DNA of 64,000 bases from Lewinellaceae bacterium (GTDB taxonomy: Bacteria; Bacteroidota; Bacteroidia; Chitinophagales; Saprospiraceae), in contig JACJYP010000001.1 of assembly GCA_020636045.1 (NCBI GenBank), positions 542,001 through 606,000 on the forward strand, given 5' to 3'. The position numbers and the translations under genes are program-made. This document shows positions 51,771 to 60,438 of the stretch, one piece after another; position 1 is the first letter of the stretch, and every line of letters starts with the position of its first letter. The notes beneath the pieces are model-generated. The model was given only the letters and a program-made list of their open reading frames with translations. It had not been told where the DNA came from and ran no database searches.

Positions 51771-53108
51771 TCAATTACCACTTTCCTCCAGGTCCCAGCT
51801 GATCCTTCTGGAAACGTACATCACCACCGCCAGGATGATGAACAGGCCGAGGCTGCCGATCAGCAAGGCATAATCCTGTTGTTGCAACACGACGAACAGG
51901 AAGCCGTACAAAACGGCGAGTGTGCCCGCCACGAGCAAGGCCATGCGGTTCGAGTCGAACAGCGAGCGGGTATACAGTGCCGTGAGCGCGATGGTCATGA
52001 AGGCGGAAATGGCGTAGGCGTTGTTGAAGCTGGTCTGCTCGGAAATGGATACCAGCAGGGTGTAGAACACCACCAATGCCAGCCCGATCAGCGCATACTG
52101 GAACGGATGTACCCGGCTTTTTTGCCGCATTTCGATAAAAAAGATCGTGAGGAAGGTCAGGGCGATGAACAGGATCGCGTATTTCACGGAGCGGGTAGAC
52201 TTCTGATAGTTGTCGATCGGCAACAGGAAATCCACCCCGAATGCGCTGTCGCCGAAGTTGACCTGTTGCTCGTTGGTCCACTGCTGCGGGTAGTTGCGGT
52301 TGAGGTTCAGCACTTTCCAGTTTGCCTCGAACTTGTCGTTCGTTACATTTTTACTGCCCGGCAAAAACGCTCCGGTGAAACTCGGGTCGCCCCAGGGGGC
52401 TTGCATTTGTACTGTAGTTACCCTGCCCACGGGCGTGAAAAACAGCGATTTGGAACCCCTCAGCGAAAGGTCGATGCGGAAGGGATGGGCGTCGCCAGTG
52501 CTGCCGGCGCTCAGGTCGGGTTTGCAGGAGATGCCGCTGGCGACGATGCCGCTCACTGGTACGCCGGGGTCGAAGATCGTGTCGTGCCCGTGCCAGCGCA
52601 GCGTCACCTGGTCTTCCAGGCCGCGCAGGTCGGGGATGCCGAGCAACATCACGGCCTGATCCCATAGCACCGTAGCGTCGTTCGGGATCAATTTGTCCGT
52701 TGCCGGGCTTTTGAAGACGCCTTCCAGCGAAATGTGGCTGCTGTAGAGCACTACATCGAAGATGCCGCGGTGCCGTTTTTCAGGTGTCACCTGGCTGTTC
52801 ACGGATAGCTCGTCGGGCAAAAAACATGCGTAATGCGTGCTGCGGCCGATCTCTTTGCCACTTTGGTCGTGCACCGGCCGCTCGTAGGGAATCACCAGAA
52901 AGGGACCGGCGATCGTCTGGCTTTGCCCCCATTTGCTGCTGACCTCGAAGATGGCTTCGGCCTGCCGGTTTTCCCTTTCTGAAATAAGCCCCTGGATCAT
53001 GAAGGTGGGGATCAGCAGTACGAGCACCAGGAATGCGATCATGACGCCTTTAATGGTGGCGCCGTGGCGCTCCCAGAACGAGATTTCGGTATGAACGGGT
53101 GTTTCCAT
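51771..53108 (-). CDS. creD: CreD-family inner membrane protein
   Basis: A 445-residue protein. After a membrane helix (VMIAFLVLVLLIPTFMIQGLI) comes a large periplasmic domain containing ISERENRQAEAIFEVSSKWG, the CreD signature, and then about six hydrophobic segments in the C-terminal third (FIALTFLTIFFIEMRQ, HPFQYALIGLALVVFYTLL). CreD proteins are linked to envelope-stress or creBC-type regulons; their activity is unknown. The frame reaches 53162, but a TAACTTTG promoter element at 53139-53146 lies inside that extension, so the ATG at 53108 is chosen. Confidence 0.92.
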   Translation of the reverse strand: METPVHTEISFWERHGATIKGVMIAFLVLVLLIPTFMIQGLISERENRQAEAIFEVSSKWGQSQTIAGPFLVIPYERPVHDQSGKEIGRSTHYACFLPDELSVNSQVTPEKRHRGIFDVVLYSSHISLEGVFKSPATDKLIPNDATVLWDQAVMLLGIPDLRGLEDQVTLRWHGHDTIFDPGVPVSGIVASGISCKPDLSAGSTGDAHPFRIDLSLRGSKSLFFTPVGRVTTVQMQAPWGDPSFTGAFLPGSKNVTNDKFEANWKVLNLNRNYPQQWTNEQQVNFGDSAFGVDFLLPIDNYQKSTRSVKYAILFIALTFLTIFFIEMRQKSRVHPFQYALIGLALVVFYTLLVSISEQTSFNNAYAISAFMTIALTALYTRSLFDSNRMALLVAGTLAVLYGFLFVVLQQQDYALLIGSLGLFIILAVVMYVSRRISWDLEESGN

Positions 53109-53138
53109 GTTTGTTGTTTTAAAAATTACTTTGAAATA

Positions 53139-53146
53139 CAAAGTTA
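53139..53146 (-). promoter_or_regulatory. Promoter -7 element of creD
   Basis: TAACTTTG on the minus strand matches TAnnTTTG and is 31 bp before the ATG at 53108. It lies within the longer open frame and helps decide the start. Confidence 0.5.
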
Positions 53147-53215
53147 TTTGATACAAATTCAAACATGCAAGTTTTTCTCAAAAAAACTTTTCAGGAAACC
53201 GCCCGGAGGCGCGTA

Positions 53216-56095
53216 TTATCCGCCTGTTTCGAATCCCTGAAGAATGCCTTTTTCCAGCGGCGGCACCCCGCGCTGCATCCATGAGGGCATGGGGGCGCTC
53301 ATCAGATAATGGTCGAAGAACTGCTGCATGCGTTTCTGGAAATCGATCCTGTTTTGCAGCTTGACCGGCCAGTGCGGCTCGTTGTTGTAATTGAGTAGCC
53401 AGCAGGGTTTGCCCAGGCGCCGCAGACCGGAGAAGAGTTCGATCCCCTGATACCAGGGCACCGCGCCGTCCTTGTCGTTGTGGAGGATCAGCAGTGGGGT
53501 GTGTACTTTATCAAGCGAGAAAAGCGGCGAGTTTTCCAGATAACGCAGGGGGTATTCCCACAAAGAGCCGCCGATGCGGCTTTGCTGCCGTTCGTATTGG
53601 AAAGCGCGGCTCATACCCGATTCCCAACGGATGCCGCCGTAGGCGGAGGTCATGTTCGCGACGGGCGCGCCCGCTTCCGCGCAGGCGAACATATCCGTGC
53701 GCGTGACGAGGTAGGCCGCCTGGTAGCCACCCCAGGAGTGCCCCTGCAGGCCGATGCGGCTTGCATCCACGAATCCCCGGTCGATCATGGCCGCCACACC
53801 GCTGACGATAGCGTCGTAGGCCGATTCGCCCGGATAACCCGTTTTGTAATGAATGTCCGGCGCGAAGATCAGATAGCCCCGGCTGGCGTAGACGGTCCAG
53901 TTGATCTGTGAGCGGTGGAAGCCGGGCGAGCGGTGCCGGTGCAGACCGTCGGAGACTTTCTCGTAAAAATTCACGATCATGGGATATTGTTTCGCGGGGT
54001 CGAAATCGTCGGGCTTCACGAGCAGGCCGCTGATCTTTTCACCCGTGAGCGAAGTCCATTGTACCGGCTCTATGCTGCCCCAGCGGTATTCTGCCTGTTG
54101 GGGGTTGGCGTCGGATATCTGTTGCGGTTGCCCGCCGGGCATTCCGGCGAGCATCAGGTCCGGAAAGGTGTTGTAATGCTCGCGGGTAAACAGCAGGCGG
54201 TCGGCATTCCGCGCTTTTTTAGGGCTTTTCGTGTATGCAAAATCGCCGCCGAGCCAGGGCCGCAATGTGCCGGAACGCGGCGACAGCCAGACATATCCTT
54301 CCGATTTGGTTTGCCGGTCGAACCGGTGCAGCAGCATTTCTTCTTCAGAATGGATGCTTTGCTGCTCAGGGTCGAGTTTCAGATAGCGGTACACCGTTTC
54401 GCCGGCCCGACCGGAAGTCATGCGCTCCGGCCTCTTTTTTCCGTCGGGGTCGAATTTCCAGATATCGTAGCGGTCGTACAGCAGGATGGCCGCATCGTCG
54501 TCGAGCCAGCCGGCCGTGCCATAAGCGCCGGGCAGGTCGGGCACATCGCGCTCGTCGTCGAAGAAATTCACCGTGCGGTTGTCCGTGAGCAGCACTGTAG
54601 CGGCCGTACGGGCATTCCAGGTATACCAGGCCGTGTCGGCGTCGCTCCACCAGGCGATATAGCGCGCGCCGGGCGAAAGATGGGGGCTGCAGCGCAGGGC
54701 GGTCGCCACCGTTCTTTTTTCTCCGGTGTTCAGGTCGACGGCTACGAGGTTCTTCTGCGCGCGGCCTTCCCAACTGATCGCCTGCGCGTAGGGCTCTTCC
54801 GTAAAACCCAATGCCAGATTGGCGTTGCGGGACTCCTGCATGCGCAATTCGGGCCATTCGGGGCCGTTCAGCGGTACAAAGCGCCCGTTTCGGATATGCC
54901 ACACGACCGCATACGCGCGTTTTTTCTCCTGCTCCAGCCGCGCTTCCTGCTGCGTGTACAGCCGGTTGTCGGTCCAGGCCCATACCTCCACGTTCACGAT
55001 CTCTTCCGGTAAAAGCGTGGTGTCGTTCAGCACGGGCGGCGGCGCCATGCCGAAGTACAGTTTCGTATCGTCGTCGGAAAAGCGCAGGCGCTCGTGTTCG
55101 CTCAGCCCCCAGCCAGCCGGCAAAAAATCGCTTTGGTTGCCGGCGATATTTTGCGCGGAATCCTGGCCGGCAGCCCAGTGCAGCAGTTGCCAGGGTTTGA
55201 TGCGGGCTTTGGTGGTGTCGGTATCGGCAAGAAAAGCGGCCTGCGTGCCCGTTTGATTGAGGGAAAGTTGCTGGAAATGGCCTTTACCGCGGAAGAGCGG
55301 GCGTGGCCTGCCTGCCGCTTCCAGGTCGACGAGGTAGACGCCGGCTTTGTCAAAAAAGGTGTCCGCGGCAAAAGGCAGCGTGTCACCCGGGCCGGTGGTG
55401 CTGAGCAGCAGCCGTCCCATTTTCTCGGCGATCGCATACTCTTCCACAAATGCAATGGTGTCCATGATGCCGTTTTCCATGTTGCAGATTACCAGCCGGT
55501 ATCCGTTTTCTTTGTTCTCTTTTTTGGCCTTTTTAGTGCTCTTTTTTTTCGCGGGCGGCGTTTTTGCCTTTGTGCTGTCGGGAGAAGCCGTTTCGGAGCT
55601 GTCCTTTTTCATTGCTTCCGGACCGCCGGGCTCGATCTGATAAAAAAGCCATCCCGACCATTTTTCCGGTACGGTGAACGATTTTAGATTCGGCATTTTT
55701 TTCAGGGCGCCCGTGGACAGGGTCAGTACGGCGAGGCTGTCTTTCGGCAACTGTTCATCCTTGACCTTCCTGCGACGCATGGCCTTGATCGTATCGAAGG
55801 GCGGGTTGATCCGGAACACCAGGCTGCGCGCATCTTCGGTAAACACGGCGTTCGCAGCGCGTGGGAATACCTGCGTTTTGCCGGTGCTTGCTTCCCGCAC
55901 ATACAGTACGGGGTCGCCTTCCGTCACGGGCGCCTGCGTCCAGGCGATCCAGTTGCCGTCGTCGGAAATGCGGGGCTGTTCGATCGATTTCCAACGCGAC
56001 ACGTCGTCGTGTTCGATGGGTTTTTTCTGTTGTGAAAATGCCCGGCCGGGCAACAGCATGGTTGCGAGCGCAACAAGTGCGGACAAATACTTCAT
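53216..56095 (-). CDS. S9 prolyl-oligopeptidase-family peptidase
   Basis: A 959-residue exported serine peptidase. The signal peptide is YLSALVALATMLLPGRAFSQ. A long propeller-type region follows, containing a Lys/Ala/Thr-rich insert at about 170-195 (KAKTPPAKKKSTKKAKKEN). The hydrolase domain in the last 260 residues has FYEKVSDGLHRHRSPGF, the nucleophile elbow QGHSWGGYQAAYL, the acid loop HNDKDGAVPW and the catalytic His in NNEPHWPVK. It degrades peptides in the periplasm, like the DPP-IV nearby. It follows the haem-binding gene by 40 bp on the same strand and may share a transcript. Confidence 0.92.
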   Translation of the reverse strand: MKYLSALVALATMLLPGRAFSQQKKPIEHDDVSRWKSIEQPRISDDGNWIAWTQAPVTEGDPVLYVREASTGKTQVFPRAANAVFTEDARSLVFRINPPFDTIKAMRRRKVKDEQLPKDSLAVLTLSTGALKKMPNLKSFTVPEKWSGWLFYQIEPGGPEAMKKDSSETASPDSTKAKTPPAKKKSTKKAKKENKENGYRLVICNMENGIMDTIAFVEEYAIAEKMGRLLLSTTGPGDTLPFAADTFFDKAGVYLVDLEAAGRPRPLFRGKGHFQQLSLNQTGTQAAFLADTDTTKARIKPWQLLHWAAGQDSAQNIAGNQSDFLPAGWGLSEHERLRFSDDDTKLYFGMAPPPVLNDTTLLPEEIVNVEVWAWTDNRLYTQQEARLEQEKKRAYAVVWHIRNGRFVPLNGPEWPELRMQESRNANLALGFTEEPYAQAISWEGRAQKNLVAVDLNTGEKRTVATALRCSPHLSPGARYIAWWSDADTAWYTWNARTAATVLLTDNRTVNFFDDERDVPDLPGAYGTAGWLDDDAAILLYDRYDIWKFDPDGKKRPERMTSGRAGETVYRYLKLDPEQQSIHSEEEMLLHRFDRQTKSEGYVWLSPRSGTLRPWLGGDFAYTKSPKKARNADRLLFTREHYNTFPDLMLAGMPGGQPQQISDANPQQAEYRWGSIEPVQWTSLTGEKISGLLVKPDDFDPAKQYPMIVNFYEKVSDGLHRHRSPGFHRSQINWTVYASRGYLIFAPDIHYKTGYPGESAYDAIVSGVAAMIDRGFVDASRIGLQGHSWGGYQAAYLVTRTDMFACAEAGAPVANMTSAYGGIRWESGMSRAFQYERQQSRIGGSLWEYPLRYLENSPLFSLDKVHTPLLILHNDKDGAVPWYQGIELFSGLRRLGKPCWLLNYNNEPHWPVKLQNRIDFQKRMQQFFDHYLMSAPMPSWMQRGVPPLEKGILQGFETGG

Positions 56096-56135
56096 ACACG
56101 GAAAATTTCTGAAAAGCGGGAAATGGCGGCGACGG

Positions 56136-56603
56136 TTATTTTACCCCGTAACTACTTGAAACGGGCTCAAAATGATCGAGCCAATACGCCAGCAGCGCGC
56201 GCTGCTCATCGGATAAACGCGCTTCCGGATGCGCCCAGGTATAGGAGCGAAGTGGCATTTCTCCTTCCCTGACCACTTCGGCGGCGCTTTCGAGGGCGCC
56301 GTCGAGGTCGTGCGGATCCAGGATGCCGAGGGTAGAAAAGTTAAAATGCTCGCGGCCTTCGTTGATGTGGCCCTTGAGCCACCAGGACACGGGTGCTACC
56401 TGGCTGTACCAGGGATACTTCGTCTCGTAGGAGTGGCAATCATAACAGGCATCCCTGATCAGCGTAAGCACTTCTGCCGGCGGCCGGGCGGCGTAGGCAA
56501 AGTCCTGTTTCGGATCGGTTTCGGGAATACTTCTGTCGATGCGGATAAACTGGATCAGCACCAGCACGGCGAGCAAAATGAGCAGCAAGCGTTTGCGATT
56601 CAT
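56136..56603 (-). CDS. Haem-binding domain protein
   Basis: A 155-residue protein with an N-terminal membrane anchor (LLLILLAVLVLIQFI) and a Haem_bd domain with the c-type haem site CYDCHS at about residues 55-60, followed by the conserved YPWYSQVAPVSWWLKGHI and GREHFNFS. It is exposed to the periplasm and may take part in electron transfer or haem sensing. The frame runs to 56714, but the ATG at 56603 (MNRKRLLLIL) begins the anchor properly. It sits just upstream of the S9 peptidase and is divergent from rlmD. Confidence 0.88.
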   Translation of the reverse strand: MNRKRLLLILLAVLVLIQFIRIDRSIPETDPKQDFAYAARPPAEVLTLIRDACYDCHSYETKYPWYSQVAPVSWWLKGHINEGREHFNFSTLGILDPHDLDGALESAAEVVREGEMPLRSYTWAHPEARLSDEQRALLAYWLDHFEPVSSSYGVK

Positions 56604-56721
56604 GGAATAAAGGTTTTTGTGACAAACGGCCGGACAAGGTAATGAGATGTATGCGAATGTGCGCGGCGCTTCCGCGTGTTTTGCAAGCAGGCTCATCAAA
56701 CGCCGACATGTCAAATTGTGC

Positions 56722-56729
56722 TACTTTTG
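56722..56729 (+). promoter_or_regulatory. Promoter -7 element of rlmD
   Basis: TACTTTTG matches TAnnTTTG and ends 10 bp before the ATG at 56740, so the transcript would be nearly leaderless. It rules out the longer open frame starting at 56647. Confidence 0.55.
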
Positions 56730-56739
56730 CGCCCCGGTC

Positions 56740-58140
56740 ATGGCAAAAAAACAGATCATCTTACCCAACGTGCCCATTCACGGCATCGCCGACAGGGGCA
56801 AGGGCGTCGGGCGCACCGACGACGGCCTCACGGTATTCGCAACGGGCGCCGTGCCCGGCGACGTGGTGGACGTATTCGTGCAGAAAAAAAGACGCGGCCA
56901 TGCAGAAGGACTGGTCGAGCGCATCGTCACCCCCTCTTCCGACCGGGTGACGCCGTTTTGCGAACACTTTTCGGTGTGCGGCGGCTGCAAATGGCAAAAT
57001 CTCGACTACGAAGCGCAACTCCGCCACAAGCAACGGGTGGTGGAAGATGCCCTGCTCCGGATCGGAAAAATAGAGGTCGGGGAATTTCTGCCCATCCTCG
57101 GCGCGGATGAAACGACCTATTACCGCAACAAACTGGAATTCGGCTTTTCCAACAAGCGCTGGCTCCTGCCCGAGGAACTGAACGCCGGAGAAGCGCGCGA
57201 CCTGAGCGGACTGGGTTTTCACAAGGCGGGTTTTTTCGATAAGGTGATCGATATCAACCACTGCTGGCTACAGGCCGACCCTTCCAATGCCCTGCGCAAT
57301 ACCTGCCGCGCGATCGCGCACGAGCAGGGGCTTTCGTTTTACGATCTCCGGCAGCATACCGGCTTTTTGCGCAACCTCATGGTGCGGCTCACCACCACCG
57401 GCGAACTGATGCTGTTGGTGAGTGTCGCCCGCGACGACCAGGCGGCCATCGAACGCTATCTCGATGCGATCCTGGCGGCGTTTCCACAGATCACGACGCT
57501 TGTCTACTGCATCAATACCAAACTGAACGATTCCATGTTCGACCTCGACATGGTGACGTACTCCGGAAAAGGGTACGTGGTGGAAATGCTGGGCGACCTG
57601 CAGTTCAAGATCGGCCCGAAATCGTTTTTCCAGACCAATACGCGGCAGGGAAAGCGCCTGTACGATGTGGCGGCGGATTTCGCAGGCCTGAGCGGCAACG
57701 AAAACCTGTACGACCTGTATACCGGCACCGGCAGCATCGCCCTTTACCTGGCGCGACAATGCCGGCAGGTGGTGGGCATCGAGGAAGTTCCGGAAGCCAT
57801 CGCCGATGCGGAAGAGAACATGCGCCTGAACGGTATTTCAAACGCCACTTTTTACGCAGGCGATGTCAAAAAATTGCTGGACCCTGCCTTTACCGAACGG
57901 CACGGAAAACCCGACGTCGTGGTCACCGACCCGCCGCGGGCCGGCATGCATGAAAAAGCCGTGCGATTTTTGCTCGATCTGGAGGCGCCGCGCATCGTGT
58001 ACGTGAGCTGTAACCCGGCCACGCAGGCGCGCGACCTGCAACTGCTCGCCGAGAAATACAGCGTGCCGAAGGCGCAGCCTGTGGACATGTTTCCCCATAC
58101 GCACCACATCGAAAACGTAGCTTTGCTGGACCTAAAATGA
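56740..58140 (+). CDS. rlmD: 23S rRNA (uracil-5-)-methyltransferase
   Basis: A 466-residue enzyme of the RumA/RlmD family. A TRAM RNA-binding domain covers about residues 5-60. Iron-sulfur cysteines are Cys74, Cys80 and Cys83 (CEHFSVCGGC) plus the later NHCWLQ. The C-terminal methyltransferase domain has the SAM motif LYDLYTGTGSIALYL, TDPPRAGMH and the catalytic Cys in YVSCNPATQARDL. It methylates a uridine of 23S rRNA (U1939 or U747 type; which one is not decided). The promoter element ends 10 bp before the ATG. It is followed 9 bp later by the acyltransferase. Confidence 0.93.
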   Translation: MAKKQIILPNVPIHGIADRGKGVGRTDDGLTVFATGAVPGDVVDVFVQKKRRGHAEGLVERIVTPSSDRVTPFCEHFSVCGGCKWQNLDYEAQLRHKQRVVEDALLRIGKIEVGEFLPILGADETTYYRNKLEFGFSNKRWLLPEELNAGEARDLSGLGFHKAGFFDKVIDINHCWLQADPSNALRNTCRAIAHEQGLSFYDLRQHTGFLRNLMVRLTTTGELMLLVSVARDDQAAIERYLDAILAAFPQITTLVYCINTKLNDSMFDLDMVTYSGKGYVVEMLGDLQFKIGPKSFFQTNTRQGKRLYDVAADFAGLSGNENLYDLYTGTGSIALYLARQCRQVVGIEEVPEAIADAEENMRLNGISNATFYAGDVKKLLDPAFTERHGKPDVVVTDPPRAGMHEKAVRFLLDLEAPRIVYVSCNPATQARDLQLLAEKYSVPKAQPVDMFPHTHHIENVALLDLK

Positions 58141-58149
58141 CGCACCGAT

Positions 58150-58698
58150 ATGTTTAGCGGGCTTAGCAGACTGATCCTGAAACTTTTCGGCTGGAAGATC
58201 ACCGGGCATTACCCTGTGGAACTGGCCAAGGTCGTGATCGCCGTTGCGCCCCACACCTCCAACTGGGATTTCCCCATCGGGGTGCTGGTGAACAGCGCCG
58301 GAAAGTTCAGGGCCAATTACGTCGGCAAACACAGCATTTTTCGCTGGCCTTTCGGATACCTGTTCCGCTGGCTGGGCGGCATTCCGGTGGACCGCAGCAA
58401 AAGCCACAATTTTGTGGCGGCCACGGTAGAGGCATTTCAGCGCGAAGCGCGCCTGCACCTGGTGCTGGCGCCGGAAGGCACGCGCAAAAAAGTGGAGAAA
58501 TTCAAAACCGGATTTTACCACATTGCCCGGACGGCCGGCGTGCCGATCTGCCTGTGCACGTTCAACTGGACAAAAAAAGAGGTCTTCTTCGATCCCGAAC
58601 TATTTTATCCCGGCGACGACGAAAAGGCCGACCTGGAACATATCTGGAACTATTACAAGGACATCGCCGGGGCCAATCCGGGGCAGGGTATTTTTTAA
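58150..58698 (+). CDS. PlsC-type lysophospholipid acyltransferase
   Basis: A 182-residue enzyme with the acyltransferase motifs HTSNWD (the H-x4-D site, near residue 35), GGIPVDRS and APEGTRKK. It transfers an acyl chain to a lysophospholipid or similar acceptor at the cytoplasmic membrane. It is shorter than typical PlsC and has no clear membrane helix, like the small bacterial 1-acylglycerol-3-phosphate acyltransferase relatives. It is sandwiched between rlmD (9 bp) and the homoserine kinase gene (26 bp), probably as one transcript. Confidence 0.9.
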   Translation: MFSGLSRLILKLFGWKITGHYPVELAKVVIAVAPHTSNWDFPIGVLVNSAGKFRANYVGKHSIFRWPFGYLFRWLGGIPVDRSKSHNFVAATVEAFQREARLHLVLAPEGTRKKVEKFKTGFYHIARTAGVPICLCTFNWTKKEVFFDPELFYPGDDEKADLEHIWNYYKDIAGANPGQGIF

Positions 58699-58724
58699 TA
58701 AAAAGGCATCATTGCAAGCATACA

Positions 58725-59654
58725 ATGTCAGGAATAAAAGCATTTGCGCCGGCAACCGTCGGCAATATCGGCGTCGGTTTCGATATCATGGGCATGGCGC
58801 TGGAGCGGCCCGGCGACGAGGTGGTAGCGCGTAAAAGCGACACGAAAGGGCTGCGGATCACAAAAATTACCGGCCATCAGGGCAGGCTGCCCTATGAAGT
58901 AGAAAAAAATACGGCAGGTGTGGCGGTGCTGCAATTACTGGAGCATCTGGGAGAAACCGATCTTGGTATCGAACTGGACATACACAAAAAAATGCCCTTC
59001 GGCAGCGGCCTCGGCAGCAGTGCCGCCAGTGCGGTTGCGGCGGTGCTGGCGGTGAGCGAATTATTGCGTACCGGCATGAGCAAACGCGAATTGCTGCCTT
59101 TTGCCTGCGCAGGCGAACAGATGGCGACGGGTAGTTTTATCACCGATAATGTAGCACCCTCCCTGCTCGGCGGCATCGTGCTGATCCGCGACGGCGAATC
59201 GTACGACATCCACCGCCTGCACGTGCCGCGCGGCCTGTATGTAGCAGTGGCATACCCGCATATCGAAATACTGACGAAAAGCGCGCGTGCCCTGCTCAAA
59301 TCCGATGTATCGATGGCGCAATATGTCCGCCAAAGCGCCAATGTGGGCGGATTCATCGTCGGGCTGTTCAACGGCGACATCGACCTGATCGGGCGCAGTC
59401 TGAAAGATGAGATCATCGAACCGCAGCGCGCAGGCCTGATCCCCGGGTTTTACGACGTGAAAGACGCCGCGCTCGCCGAAGGCGCGCTGGGTTGCAGCAT
59501 TTCCGGCGCCGGGCCTTCCGTTTTTGCACTTTGCGCCAACAGCCTGGTCGCTGAAAATGCCGGCCGTGCGATGAAGCAGGCTTTTGCAAAACACGGTGTG
59601 GAAAGCGAGCTGTTCCTTTCGCCGGTCAACCAGGAAGGCGCGCGCATCTGCTGA
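58725..59654 (+). CDS. thrB: Homoserine kinase
   Basis: A 309-residue GHMP kinase. The N-terminus SGIKAFAPATVGNIGVGFD and the nucleotide loop PFGSGLGSSAASAVA (about residues 90-104) are typical, as is the C-terminal GCSISGAGPSVFAL. It phosphorylates homoserine with ATP on the way to threonine. The frame opens far upstream inside the acyltransferase gene; the ATG at 58725 gives the family start. thrA and thrC are not in the window; thrB instead follows the acyltransferase. It converges with the START-domain gene. Confidence 0.95.
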   Translation: MSGIKAFAPATVGNIGVGFDIMGMALERPGDEVVARKSDTKGLRITKITGHQGRLPYEVEKNTAGVAVLQLLEHLGETDLGIELDIHKKMPFGSGLGSSAASAVAAVLAVSELLRTGMSKRELLPFACAGEQMATGSFITDNVAPSLLGGIVLIRDGESYDIHRLHVPRGLYVAVAYPHIEILTKSARALLKSDVSMAQYVRQSANVGGFIVGLFNGDIDLIGRSLKDEIIEPQRAGLIPGFYDVKDAALAEGALGCSISGAGPSVFALCANSLVAENAGRAMKQAFAKHGVESELFLSPVNQEGARIC

Positions 59655-59670
59655 AATCCCGAACACGTTC

Positions 59671-60312
59671 TTATTGCGCAGTCGCCAGTTTGAGGTTTTG
59701 ATAGCGCTCTTCAGCCAGCAGTTTTTTCATGTTATTCACAGTGGTCACCGGACCGCTGTCGTTGGCGAGTTTAACGGTCCATCCGGGCAGCATACCGCCA
59801 GGGTCGGTGCTCAGGCAGTACTCTCCTTTCGTTTTTTGATCGCCCTGCGGTTGCAGGGTCCAGCTGACGACGGCCTTTTTTACCCGCACGATGCCCTGCT
59901 TTTCGGGAATATAGCCAGGGTCGGCCACGGAATGGAGGGTTACGATGCCGGTAGAAGCATCTTTTGTGATCCTGGTGTGCATGATCACGTCGCGATCGTC
60001 GAGGGGCCAGGGGAAATCATAGCGCGAGTAATAGTAGAACTCGGTGTCGCTGACGCGCTTCAACAATTTGGAATAGGCTACTTTGTAACCCCATTTCGGG
60101 TATTCCGCCACATTATTGAGCAGTTGTACAAGCGCGCTCGTAGAGCAGTCGAAAATGGTCACGAGTTTTACCTCATGCCCGTCGTCGGTCGTCCGCTTGT
60201 ATATTTTCACACCGTCTTTTTCCTTGTGAAATGTCCAGTCTTTTTGTGCGCGGACCTGGAGCGAGAGGCAAAGGCTGAGCAGCAGGAGGGTAATAGCGAA
60301 CGTCTTTTTCAT
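59671..60312 (-). CDS. START-domain lipid-binding protein
   Basis: A 213-residue exported protein. The signal peptide (FAITLLLLSLCLSLQVRAQ) is followed by a START/SRPBCC fold: DWTFHKEKDGVKIYKRT, FYYYSRYDFPWPLDDRDVIM and the C-terminal helix VNNMKKLLAEERYQNL. START domains bind lipids or other hydrophobic ligands in a deep cavity, and this one would do so in the periplasm. The frame reaches 60348, but a TAAATTTG promoter element overlaps that codon, so the ATG at 60312 is preferred. It stands alone, divergent from the hexosaminidase gene. Confidence 0.88.
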   Translation of the reverse strand: MKKTFAITLLLLSLCLSLQVRAQKDWTFHKEKDGVKIYKRTTDDGHEVKLVTIFDCSTSALVQLLNNVAEYPKWGYKVAYSKLLKRVSDTEFYYYSRYDFPWPLDDRDVIMHTRITKDASTGIVTLHSVADPGYIPEKQGIVRVKKAVVSWTLQPQGDQKTKGEYCLSTDPGGMLPGWTVKLANDSGPVTTVNNMKKLLAEERYQNLKLATAQ

Positions 60313-60345
60313 GGTTGGGGCGTTTGAAAAGGGAAGGCGCGGCTT

Positions 60346-60353
60346 CAAATTTA
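60346..60353 (-). promoter_or_regulatory. Promoter -7 element of the START-domain gene
   Basis: TAAATTTG on the minus strand matches TAnnTTTG and lies 34 bp before the ATG at 60312. It overlaps the upstream in-frame start codon at 60348, which would therefore not be transcribed. Confidence 0.5.
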
Positions 60354-60438
60354 TGCCTTAAGTTCGCGCATTGTCAAGGCTGGGGCGAAAAATTTGCGAT
60401 TTATTTGCTATCCAGGGCCGCTTAAACTTTCTTTTTTT

